A stretch of DNA of 64,000 nt from NCBI GenBank assembly GCA_016213245.1, contig JACRBC010000056.1:1-64000 (forward strand). Reading direction: 5' to 3'. This stretch comes from Candidatus Solibacter usitatus (GTDB taxonomy: Bacteria; Acidobacteriota; Terriglobia; Bryobacterales; Bryobacteraceae). This document shows, in pieces, positions 1-8,333 of the stretch. The position numbers and the translations under genes are program-made. Positions within the stretch are counted from its first letter, which is position 1, and each line of letters starts with the position of its first letter. The notes under the pieces are model-generated. The model was not told the origin of the DNA and made no database searches. It saw only the letters and a list, made by a program, of their open reading frames with translations.

Positions 1-199
1 CGCCAGTGGCACGGCTGGGTAGCGAACTTCGGTCTGGATAAGCGCTGAATGCATATAAGCGCGAAACCTTCCCCAAGATGAGATCTCCCAAGCGCAAGCT
101 ATGAAGGGCCGTGAAAGACTATCACGTTGATAGGCCGGATGTGTAAGCGTAGCAATACGTTGAGCTTACCGGTACTAATAGCCCGTTCGGCTTGACCAT
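1..199 (+). rRNA. rrl: 23S rRNA, 3' end (partial)
   Basis: Conserved 23S 3' sequence: GATAGGCCGGATGTGTAAGCGTAGCAATACGTTGAGCTTACCGGTACTAATAGCCCGTTCGGCTTGACC. Confidence 0.95.
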
Positions 200-283
200 A
201 AAATTTACTCCTTGCACAGAATTGCATTCTGTGGCAACCAAGTGGACGCCCGTCAATATTCAAGAACCTTAAGCTCTTACAAG

Positions 284-400
284 CTTTGGGTGACCATAGC
301 GAGAGGGTCACACCCGTTCCCATCCCGAACACGGTAGTTAAGCCTTTCAGCCCCGATGGTACTGCATCCGCAAGGGTGTGGGAGAGTAGGACGTTGCCCA
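284..400 (+). rRNA. rrf: 5S rRNA
   Basis: Conserved 5S core CACACCCGTTCCCATCCCGAACACGG...GGTACTGCATCC...GGGAGAGTAGGACGTTGCC downstream of 23S. Confidence 0.93.
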
Positions 401-410
401 ATTAATCAAG

Positions 411-440
411 AACAGCCCCGGCTCAGTCCGGGGCTGTTTT
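411..440 (+). terminator. Rho-independent terminator of rrn operon
   Basis: Stem ACAGCCCCGG / CCGGGGCTGT followed by TTTT. Confidence 0.85.
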
Positions 441-443
441 GCG

Positions 444-1169
444 TTACCCCTCTCCTTCGCACTGCGCCCGCGCCATCACTATCGCCATCGCGGCAAGCAC
501 CGCCGTCTCGGCGCGCAGGATCTGCTTGCCCAGCGATACCGGAAGCCACCCGGCATTGCCCGCTTCCAGGCGTTCTTTCTCCTCCCATCCGCCCTCCGGA
601 CCGCACAGTAGCGCCGCTTCGGAGAATCCCGTCGCCACCACCCGCAGGATGGGTCGCGCCTTCCCCTCTTCTTCCAGCCACAGACGAAGCAGGCAATCCA
701 GGCTCAGGGCCGCCTTCAACTGGACCGGCTCATCGAGCGACGGCGGCCGCAGCCGGCGCGACTGCTGGCCCGACTCATACAGAATCCGCCGCCACCGCTC
801 CATCCGCTTCCCCGCGGCCAGGTCCAGCCCTTTTTCGCAGCGAAGCGAGTACACCGGCGTGATTCGCTCTACCCCCAGCTCGGTCGCCTTCTCCAGCATC
901 CACTCGAAATGGTCGAACTTGATCAGGGCAGGGAAGAGGTGGATGCGCGCCGGCGGCGCCGGCGAGTCCAGCGCTTCCAGCAACCGGAACTCAGCCTGGT
1001 CCTTGCCGAAGCCTTCCAGTTCAGCCAGCCAGCGTGTCGAGCCGTCTGAGATCTCGTACCGCTGGCCCTGCTCGCCGCGCAGCACTTTGCGCAGGTGCAG
1101 CGCCGTCTCGCCGCGCAGGAAGGCAACTTCGCCGCGCACCTCCTGAACATAGAACATGCGTCTCGCCAT
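444..1169 (-). CDS. rsmE: 16S rRNA (uracil1498-N3)-methyltransferase RsmE
   Basis: RsmE-family features: LRGETALHLRKVLR, EKATELGVERITPVYS, GPEGGWEEKE, LGKQILRAETAVLAAMA. Confidence 0.9.
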   Translation of the reverse strand: MARRMFYVQEVRGEVAFLRGETALHLRKVLRGEQGQRYEISDGSTRWLAELEGFGKDQAEFRLLEALDSPAPPARIHLFPALIKFDHFEWMLEKATELGVERITPVYSLRCEKGLDLAAGKRMERWRRILYESGQQSRRLRPPSLDEPVQLKAALSLDCLLRLWLEEEGKARPILRVVATGFSEAALLCGPEGGWEEKERLEAGNAGWLPVSLGKQILRAETAVLAAMAIVMARAQCEGEG

Positions 1170-1247
1170 CCTTTTCAGAGTACCGGTTCAGAGTACCGGC
1201 CGACGGTAGCTGCCGCAAACCTGCGCGGCCTGAGAGAATAGGGGGCG

Positions 1248-1850
1248 ATGATTGCGCACCTCCGTGGACTGTTGCTTGATAAGCACCCCAACCAGGCTGT
1301 CGTGGAAGCCTCAGGCGTTGGCTACGACGTCGTGATCTCCGTTGGCACTTTCTCGGCGCTCCCCCAGGCCGGCAGCGAAGTGAAGCTGCGGATCCACACG
1401 CACGTCCGCGAAGACGCCATCCAGCTCTTCGGCTTCCTCACCGCCGAAGAAAAGGCCCTTTTCGAGAAACTCATCGCCGTCAGCGGAATCGGCCCCAAGC
1501 TCGCCATCACTGTCCTCTCGGGCATCTCCGCGCCCGACCTGATTCGCGCCATCAGGGCCGCCGACATACCGATGTTGACCAGAGTGCCCGGCATCGGCAA
1601 GAAGACGGCGGAACGCATTGTGCTCGAACTTCGCGACAAGCTGGACGGACTTGGCACTACCCCCGGCCAGGACCCGAAGGGCCCCGCCTCTCCCGTCTTC
1701 TCTCTCGATGAGAGCGACGTGGTCAGCGCCCTGGTGAATCTCGGTTGCCAGCGGGCAGCCGCCGAGACCGCCGTGAGGAAGGCGGCCGCCGAACTCGACG
1801 CCCAGGGTTTCGAGCCGCTCTTCCGGCGCGCAATGGAACTGCTGCGCTAA
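1248..1850 (+). CDS. ruvA: Holliday junction branch migration protein RuvA
   Basis: MIAHLRGLLLDK, GVGYDV, LFGFLTAEEKALFEKLIAVSGIGPKLA, VPGIGKKTAERIVLELRDKL. Confidence 0.96.
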   Translation: MIAHLRGLLLDKHPNQAVVEASGVGYDVVISVGTFSALPQAGSEVKLRIHTHVREDAIQLFGFLTAEEKALFEKLIAVSGIGPKLAITVLSGISAPDLIRAIRAADIPMLTRVPGIGKKTAERIVLELRDKLDGLGTTPGQDPKGPASPVFSLDESDVVSALVNLGCQRAAAETAVRKAAAELDAQGFEPLFRRAMELLR

Positions 1851-1859
1851 CCTGAGAGC

Positions 1860-2909
1860 TTGCCGGCCATGCCCGATTCCAGCCAATCGCGCCGTATCGT
1901 CTCCCCGTCCGCCTCCCCCGAGGAGTTGCAGTTTGAAGCCAGCCTGCGTCCGACCAGACTCGCCGACTTCACCGGCCAACCCAAGGTGAAAGAGCTTCTG
2001 ACGGTGACCATTGAGGCGGCCAAGAAACGCGGCGAAGCCATGGACCACGTGCTGCTGATCGGCCCTCCAGGGCTCGGCAAGACCACGCTGTCCAACATCA
2101 TCGCCCAGGAACTCGGAGTCCCGTTCGATATCACCAGCGGGCCGATGCTCCAGAAAAAGCTCGACCTCACCGGCATCCTCTCCAACCTGCGCGAGCGGCA
2201 GGTCTTCTTCATCGACGAAATCCACCGCCTCATGGCCGACGTCGAAGAGGTGCTCTACTCGGCGCTGGAGGACTTCCGCGTCGACATCGTCATCGGCCAG
2301 GGCCCCGGCGCGCGCACCCACTCCCTGCCCATCAAGCACTTCACCGGCGTCGGCGCCACGACGCGCCAGGGCCTGCTGAGCGCTCCGCTGCGCGGCCGCT
2401 TCGGACTCATCCTCTATCTCAAGCACTACGACGTCGCCGAGATGCAGACCATCGTTCTGCGCGCGGCGCGGCTGCTCGACACACCCATCGACGTCGACGC
2501 AGCCGGCGAGATCGCCCGCCGCAGCCGCGGCACCCCGCGCGTGGCCAACCGCTTGCTCAGGCGGGTGCGCGACTTCGCCCAGGTGCGGGCCGAAGGTCAT
2601 GTTGATCTTGGCGTCGCACGAAACGCGCTCGACCTCCTCGAGGTCGACCGCTACGGCCTCGACGAGATCGACAAGAAGATCATGCTCACTGTCCTCGAAA
2701 AATACGGCGGCGGCCCCGTGGGCCTGGGTACCATCGCAGCTTCCACCGACGAGGAACCGGACACCATTGAAGAGGTGTACGAACCCTACCTGATGCAGCT
2801 CGGCTTCCTGGACCGCACCCCGCGCGGCCGCATCGCCACCGAACGCGCCTTTGACTACTTCGGCGTCGAGCGCCGTCCCATGGGCTGGGGGCAGAACAAG
2901 CTCTTCTAA
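1860..2909 (+). CDS. ruvB: Holliday junction DNA helicase RuvB
   Basis: LRPTRLADFTGQPKVKELL, Walker A GPPGLGKTTL, FIDEIHRL, GGPVGLGTIAASTDEEPDTIEEVYEPYLMQLGFLDRTPRGR. Confidence 0.97.
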   Translation: MPAMPDSSQSRRIVSPSASPEELQFEASLRPTRLADFTGQPKVKELLTVTIEAAKKRGEAMDHVLLIGPPGLGKTTLSNIIAQELGVPFDITSGPMLQKKLDLTGILSNLRERQVFFIDEIHRLMADVEEVLYSALEDFRVDIVIGQGPGARTHSLPIKHFTGVGATTRQGLLSAPLRGRFGLILYLKHYDVAEMQTIVLRAARLLDTPIDVDAAGEIARRSRGTPRVANRLLRRVRDFAQVRAEGHVDLGVARNALDLLEVDRYGLDEIDKKIMLTVLEKYGGGPVGLGTIAASTDEEPDTIEEVYEPYLMQLGFLDRTPRGRIATERAFDYFGVERRPMGWGQNKLF

Positions 2910-2919
2910 GCCGCCTCCC

Positions 2920-5004
2920 TCAGAAGCTCTTCCGGGATTCCAGGTTCGCCTCCACTTGCGCCCGCGTCAGCCATGCCGGACGCAGTCTCTTCTGCGAATA
3001 CAGCGGCAATTGGTCTGTGCGGTGCGGCGAGCCCGGCTGCGACGCGCTTCCGCAAGAAGTCAGCAGCATGGCCTTGACGGGTGTAGAGAACTCCACCGCC
3101 GCCACGAATGAATCGCCCCCCACCGCTTTGCGCTTTCCGTCCGGCAGCGCCTCGTAGCTCGTCACGCGGAACACGCCCAGTTCGCCGGAAGCCCCGTTGG
3201 CCGGCAGGTCCACGCCGTCAATCCGCAGCCGGTGCACCTCTCCCCAGGGAATGTCCAGCGCGCCGTAGCGTTGCTTGACCCCCCTCACGGCGCCGGCCAG
3301 CAGCGGCAACGCCACTTCGACGTTCAGCCCGCGCGGCGTGCCGCGCGGATCGGACTCCGACCACGTCGTTGTGAACAGCTTCGGCAGCGAACCGGCCCGC
3401 GCCGCTGCCTGATAGAACTCGGAGAACAGCACGGCGCCGCGGCTGTTGTTGTCGGCGCAGCGATCCCACACCGCCAGGATGTCGGCAGCCCGGCGAACGT
3501 CTTCGTTCTCGTGCTTGCGCGCCGCCGCCAGCAGTTCGTCCAGTATCCGGTCGGCCAATTCCATCCTCGTGGAGTGCTTGTAGCCGACCATCTCGTCGAA
3601 TGTGATGCTGGCATCCTCGGCCGCCATCCGGGCTGATCTCTGAGGGCGAAAAGCCATCCCCCGCGGCGCCATGTAGGCCGGGAACCGCGCCGCGTCCAGC
3701 GCCGCCGGAAACGTCGTCGTCCACGGCGGATCGTTGGCGTTTTGCAGCCAGCCCGACGGCGGATCCAGCACCTTGGGCAGCTCCTCGTACGGGTGCGTCT
3801 TCGTCCACAGCGTCTCCGACGTATCGCCGGGCACTATGCCCGACCAGTAGCGCCAGCCGCCTTTCGGCCTCACCGGCGTGAGACCGCCGAACAGATGGTA
3901 GATGTGCCCCGCGCTATCTGCATACATGAAGGTGAACATCGGCATCTGCTGCATCTTCACGGCCGCTTCCCACTCGTCGAATGTGCGCGCGCGCGCCATG
4001 CGCCAGTACTGCTCAAACATGTGCGGCTGATCCAGCCCCACCACCCGCAGCGCCAGCGCCTTGCCCTGTTTCACGCCCGCCACCGGGCCGTGTACGCTGG
4101 CCTTCACCACCACTTCCTCCTCCGCCGTGCTGCCGCCTTCCTGCCGCACCTTCAGCTTCTGTCTGTCGATGTCAAAAAGCTTGATGCCGCCGTTCCACGC
4201 GTACCCGTCGCCCCCCGGTGTCAGCGTCAGCTCATATACGTCCGCGCCGTCGTGCGTGTTCACCGTGTGCGTCCAGCCAAGACTCTGGTTGAATCCCACC
4301 GACGGCAGACAGTTGCCGATCAGCGTAGCCCCGTAGAAGTCCATGCCCGGAGCCACCAGTTGCGACTCATACCACAGGTAGAAGTCCGACCACGGCAGGT
4401 GCGGGTTGGCCAGCAGCATCGCCTTGCCTCCGGCGGCGCGCGACGGCGCGATCGTCCAGGCGTTCGACCCCGGCGTCTCCGCCCGCTGAGTCATCCAGCG
4501 CTTCTTCTGTGCCTCCAGCGCAGCGCCGCGGCTCACGAACGAGAAGTGAATCACGCGCAGGATGTGCGCCAGAACGTCCTCGCCGCGCATGGGCAGCGCG
4601 GCCTGGAGTTTTACCGCCAGTCTCTCCGGGTGCTCCTTTGCATATTGGTTCATTCCGCCGGCGAAGGCGTCGAGCATCGACCGGAACTCCGGCTTCTGCT
4701 GGCCGTACCACGCCTGCGCCAGCTTCGGGATGCCGTACGTGCGCACCTCTACGTCCGAGTCGCGGTACGGCTTGCCCCAGTACTCCGCCGCCCTGCCCCG
4801 AGCCCGCCCGTACAACTCCAGCAGCAGGTCGCCGTGGCTCTGCATCTGCGCGTAGCCGAACGCCCGCATCAGCGAGTCTTGGTCGCGTGCATAAATGTGC
4901 GGAACGCCGTAGGTGTCCCATAGAATCTCGGCGCGGGACGATTGTGCCGTGGCCATGCCGGCAGAGAGCAGTGTGCTGATGATGAACCGGGTCATTCTGA
5001 TCAA
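2920..5004 (-). CDS. Penicillin acylase family protein (Ntn-hydrolase), secreted
   Basis: Signal peptide; ILWDTYGVPHIYARD; nucleophile region PGSNAWTIAPSRAAGGKAMLLANPHLPW. Confidence 0.85.
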   Translation of the reverse strand: MIRMTRFIISTLLSAGMATAQSSRAEILWDTYGVPHIYARDQDSLMRAFGYAQMQSHGDLLLELYGRARGRAAEYWGKPYRDSDVEVRTYGIPKLAQAWYGQQKPEFRSMLDAFAGGMNQYAKEHPERLAVKLQAALPMRGEDVLAHILRVIHFSFVSRGAALEAQKKRWMTQRAETPGSNAWTIAPSRAAGGKAMLLANPHLPWSDFYLWYESQLVAPGMDFYGATLIGNCLPSVGFNQSLGWTHTVNTHDGADVYELTLTPGGDGYAWNGGIKLFDIDRQKLKVRQEGGSTAEEEVVVKASVHGPVAGVKQGKALALRVVGLDQPHMFEQYWRMARARTFDEWEAAVKMQQMPMFTFMYADSAGHIYHLFGGLTPVRPKGGWRYWSGIVPGDTSETLWTKTHPYEELPKVLDPPSGWLQNANDPPWTTTFPAALDAARFPAYMAPRGMAFRPQRSARMAAEDASITFDEMVGYKHSTRMELADRILDELLAAARKHENEDVRRAADILAVWDRCADNNSRGAVLFSEFYQAAARAGSLPKLFTTTWSESDPRGTPRGLNVEVALPLLAGAVRGVKQRYGALDIPWGEVHRLRIDGVDLPANGASGELGVFRVTSYEALPDGKRKAVGGDSFVAAVEFSTPVKAMLLTSCGSASQPGSPHRTDQLPLYSQKRLRPAWLTRAQVEANLESRKSF

Positions 5005-5031
5005 CTGGATAAAGCCTCTCGGTACAGGGTA

Positions 5032-7491
5032 TCAGGACGCCGCGGGAACACTGCTCTTCCAGGCTCGCGAAACGCCGTCGCACTCCACCGTGAGCCGCGC
5101 CTCGATCCGCGCCTCCGGCCATTTCGTGCCCGCCAGAGCGGCCGTCGCTTCGACGAACATCAATGCGCCGGTGCAGGTAAAATCGGCGTCCGCGTACAGG
5201 CGAGGCAGGCGCTTGTGAAACGCCCTCACCAGGCTGGTTGTGTAGTTGCTCAGTTGCTTCAGCCCGCCTTTCGGGTCGTGAGCCGACAGCGAGCGCAGTT
5301 GCTGGGCGCAGTTGGCAAGGTGCACGATCTCCTCAATGAAGAAGGCATCACCGGCCAGCAGTGCCGTCAACTGCTTCCGGCGCCGCAGCACCCCGGCCAG
5401 AATGTAGCGCGTGTCCTTGGGCTCGTAGTAGTCGGCCGTTCGTCCCTGACCGCTGGCGCGCAACATCTTCTGCACCTGCCCAAGCACCTCCGGCAGCTTG
5501 CGCGTCGATGAGTTCAACGCTTTCTCCACCGCCGCAGGGTCCATGTGGTCGTAGCAGAATTGGCCTTTCCTGATGCCCGTGTAAGGCAGCGAACACTGGT
5601 ACACCAGCAGCGGCTGCACCACGCTCGGTGAAGAGTACTTGCGAAGGTCGTCCAGGTACAGCGCCGGCAGCCAGCGGCGTGCCGCCGACTGCATCGCCCG
5701 CGAAACCCGGCACATGATGGGAAAAAAGAGGTCGTCACGCGAATGCGGAGAGTGCATCCATGCCTCCGCCAGATAGCCGGGAACAGAGAGTGCCAGGGTG
5801 GCCTTGGACGGACGATCGCTGGTCTGCGGCGCGGGCAGGCCGTATGCCTCCAATACCCGCCGCCAGGCCGGGTACTCACGCCCTGCCTCAAGGCTCCGCG
5901 TGTCGCTGAATGTCAGCGAGAAATTGTCGTTGAACGGTTCGTCGTCCCGCGCTGAAAACGCCGCCGCGAACACCAGCGCGCTCTGCTGCTCATCGCGTGC
6001 CGCAGACAGGCCTCTCGTGTTCGTCGAACTCGCCTCTGCCGAGTACACAAACAGCCGGCCCGACGGATCCGGGATGATCTCGGCGCGCGCGACCGATTCC
6101 AGGCTCTCGCGCCAGGTGCGCCGGTCCATGAACGGCAGGTGGATCTCGATGTGCCGTGCCCGCTGTAAGCGGTGCGTGAGCAGGCCGCGGCGCAGAACCA
6201 GCCCCGAATGCGCCCCTCCGAACAGCGGGTTCAAGTCCCCCGACAGCACGCCGCGGATGAGACGCAGGCCCTCCTCGTCCATCGGAACGCTGAAGTCCGC
6301 CAGCGCCGACTCGCTACTTTCGCGCTCCAAGCCGAGCGCGATCTCGGCCTGGATGCCCGTTGACAGGCTCTGCGCCGCACTGGAGTAAATCCGCCGGCTC
6401 AACTCCATCCACGGTGCGATCCGCGATCGCACACCCTCCGGCGACACGAACTCTCCGGCCGTCTCTTTCAGCCTCTCCATCGCCCACGGCAGCAGCCCGG
6501 CCAGGTTCAGCTCCCCTCCCGCACTCTGCGCAACCATGGCCGGCAGCCCCCTCAAGTTCCCCAGCAACGCCCCTTTCGCGGCCAGCTTCGCCGCGATCCG
6601 TGCCGCTTCCTTCAGCCTTTCGAATGCCGGTTCGTCGAGTCGTTCGCCGGAAAAGACGCCCGCGGCGGCCTCCAGGCAAAGCCCTGCCGGCGTCGACGTA
6701 AAGCGTGGATTCGCGTCGAGCTCCTCCGACAGCCGTGCCCGCAGCGCGTCCACGTCTTTGCAGGACGCCACCCATTCGGCCCACTCGCGAACCTCCTCAA
6801 GCGTCCCCGCCGCGCCCGCCGCCTTCCACAAAACCGCCTCCATGCGCGCGCCCAGTTGCCTCCAGCGAGCCGCAAACTCCGCGAACGCCGCCGGCGCCGC
6901 CCCGCACTCCTCGGCCAGCTTGGACCAGTTCACGCTCCCCGACTCGTTCAGAACACCACGCAGCCACTGAAGTGGATGGATGCCGAGCATCGCATGCAGC
7001 AACTCCTCTGGCCCGTCCGGCGCCGGGACCTCGACCTTTGCCGTGATCCCGGCCTCGGCTGCCGCTTCAATCCGCCGGCGACGGTCGCTGGCCAGCACCA
7101 ACCGCACCCGTGGGACGCCCTCCTGATCGTCACGCATCAGCGCTGCCTGGAAGCTCCCGGTGAGAGCCACCGATACGCTTGCTTCCGTCGACGCCTGCAC
7201 ACGCAAGCCGGTGGCGCCTCGCAGTACGCCGGCTGCCACCTCGCGGATCCAGTGGAAGTCGTAACCGAACGGCGCCGGCGTCGTCAGGCGCAGAGCGCGT
7301 CCGGATGTGGCGGTGATCATCGCTCCAGGCGGCAGGTCGGAAGGTCCCCCGACTTCTTCCAGCGGGCGCAAGTAGTCGCGGGCGTGCAGAGGGAGCGGCA
7401 CGGTGGCGGTGATATCCGCGCCTCCCAGGTGAGCCGTGGCCGTATCGTGCGCCTCGGCGCGCGGCGGCAAGAGTGGGTTCAGTACTCCCAT
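5032..7491 (-). CDS. Hypothetical ~820-aa protein, no recognised domain
   Basis: Long ORF with coding-like composition; internal Met at 7491 is a plausible start (MGVLNPLLPPRAEAHD). Confidence 0.7.
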   Translation of the reverse strand: MGVLNPLLPPRAEAHDTATAHLGGADITATVPLPLHARDYLRPLEEVGGPSDLPPGAMITATSGRALRLTTPAPFGYDFHWIREVAAGVLRGATGLRVQASTEASVSVALTGSFQAALMRDDQEGVPRVRLVLASDRRRRIEAAAEAGITAKVEVPAPDGPEELLHAMLGIHPLQWLRGVLNESGSVNWSKLAEECGAAPAAFAEFAARWRQLGARMEAVLWKAAGAAGTLEEVREWAEWVASCKDVDALRARLSEELDANPRFTSTPAGLCLEAAAGVFSGERLDEPAFERLKEAARIAAKLAAKGALLGNLRGLPAMVAQSAGGELNLAGLLPWAMERLKETAGEFVSPEGVRSRIAPWMELSRRIYSSAAQSLSTGIQAEIALGLERESSESALADFSVPMDEEGLRLIRGVLSGDLNPLFGGAHSGLVLRRGLLTHRLQRARHIEIHLPFMDRRTWRESLESVARAEIIPDPSGRLFVYSAEASSTNTRGLSAARDEQQSALVFAAAFSARDDEPFNDNFSLTFSDTRSLEAGREYPAWRRVLEAYGLPAPQTSDRPSKATLALSVPGYLAEAWMHSPHSRDDLFFPIMCRVSRAMQSAARRWLPALYLDDLRKYSSPSVVQPLLVYQCSLPYTGIRKGQFCYDHMDPAAVEKALNSSTRKLPEVLGQVQKMLRASGQGRTADYYEPKDTRYILAGVLRRRKQLTALLAGDAFFIEEIVHLANCAQQLRSLSAHDPKGGLKQLSNYTTSLVRAFHKRLPRLYADADFTCTGALMFVEATAALAGTKWPEARIEARLTVECDGVSRAWKSSVPAAS

Positions 7492-7614
7492 GGCGGTCTC
7501 CTCGGTTGGGGTTCGGTCCGGTTTGGGCCGGAGAAAGGTAAGCTGCCCCAGCTTACACCACGCCGCCAAGAAATCCGGTCTTGCCCGTTGCCCGCACCGG
7601 GGCCCTCTGATGCT

Positions 7615-7902
7615 CTAAAACGGTGGGATCAAACGACTTTTGTCTGCTTCGAAAAAAATCTCGATTCGCTGTGACCGCCCCGGCCGGCGCACCCTCTTCT
7701 TCAGCCAGTCGTTCATCTCTCCCAGCGAGGCGAACAGCCCGGCGAAGCTCGCGTCGCAGCGCTCCGGGGCCTTACGCCGGCGGCTGAAATCCCGGGGCGT
7801 GAAGATACTGCCGGCCCCTACCACGGCTGTCCCCATCGGGCGGTATTCGTGCGTGCCCTGCGCCCACGCCGTATCGCCCTCCACCCACAACGCGAAGCCC
7901 AT
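7615..7902 (-). CDS. Small hypothetical protein (95 aa)
   Basis: ORF begins 1 nt after the upstream GNAT stop on the same strand; operon-like spacing. Confidence 0.45.
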   Translation of the reverse strand: MGFALWVEGDTAWAQGTHEYRPMGTAVVGAGSIFTPRDFSRRRKAPERCDASFAGLFASLGEMNDWLKKRVRRPGRSQRIEIFFEADKSRLIPPF

Positions 7903-7903
7903 C

Positions 7904-8302
7904 TCAAGCCAGTTCGCCCGGCTGGATCGTCCATGCCGAGCCGTGCTGTGTGAAGCCGATGCGCGGGTAGTAGTCCACCGCCTTCGGCGCCGACAGCAGC
8001 ACGATGCGGCAGGGAGCTGCTTCCAGCACCTTCCTCAGTAACTCCTTGCCGATCCCCTGCCTTTGGTGCGACTCACGCACGCACAGGTCCGAGCAGTAGG
8101 TCACATACGCAAAGTCCGTCAGGCAACGTGCCGCGCCCACCAGTATCTCCCCCTCCCACGCCGTCACCATCAGGTTGGCGTGCCGGATCATCTGCTCGAT
8201 CCGCTGCGGCTCGTCCACCGGCCGGCGCTCTCCCAGGGTGGAGGCGCTCAGCAGTTCAATGTATTCGCCGGCCGAGAGCGGCCGGTCCGTGCGGTACTCC
8301 AT
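7904..8302 (-). CDS. GNAT family N-acetyltransferase
   Basis: CSDLCVRESHQRQGIGKELLRKV acetyl-CoA motif; YYPRIGFTQHG. Confidence 0.85.
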   Translation of the reverse strand: MEYRTDRPLSAGEYIELLSASTLGERRPVDEPQRIEQMIRHANLMVTAWEGEILVGAARCLTDFAYVTYCSDLCVRESHQRQGIGKELLRKVLEAAPCRIVLLSAPKAVDYYPRIGFTQHGSAWTIQPGELA

Positions 8303-8333
8303 CTCCGTTCCATTATCCGCGTTTCTGCCGTGT

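Noticed and set aside
215-233. CACAGAAT-TGC-ATTCTGTG hairpin between 23S and 5S rRNA
   Set aside because: Best explained as an ordinary rRNA processing/spacer stem, not a novel element.
1311-2600. 429-aa minus-strand ORF opposite ruvAB
   Set aside because: Shadow ORF; ruvA and ruvB are unambiguous on the + strand.
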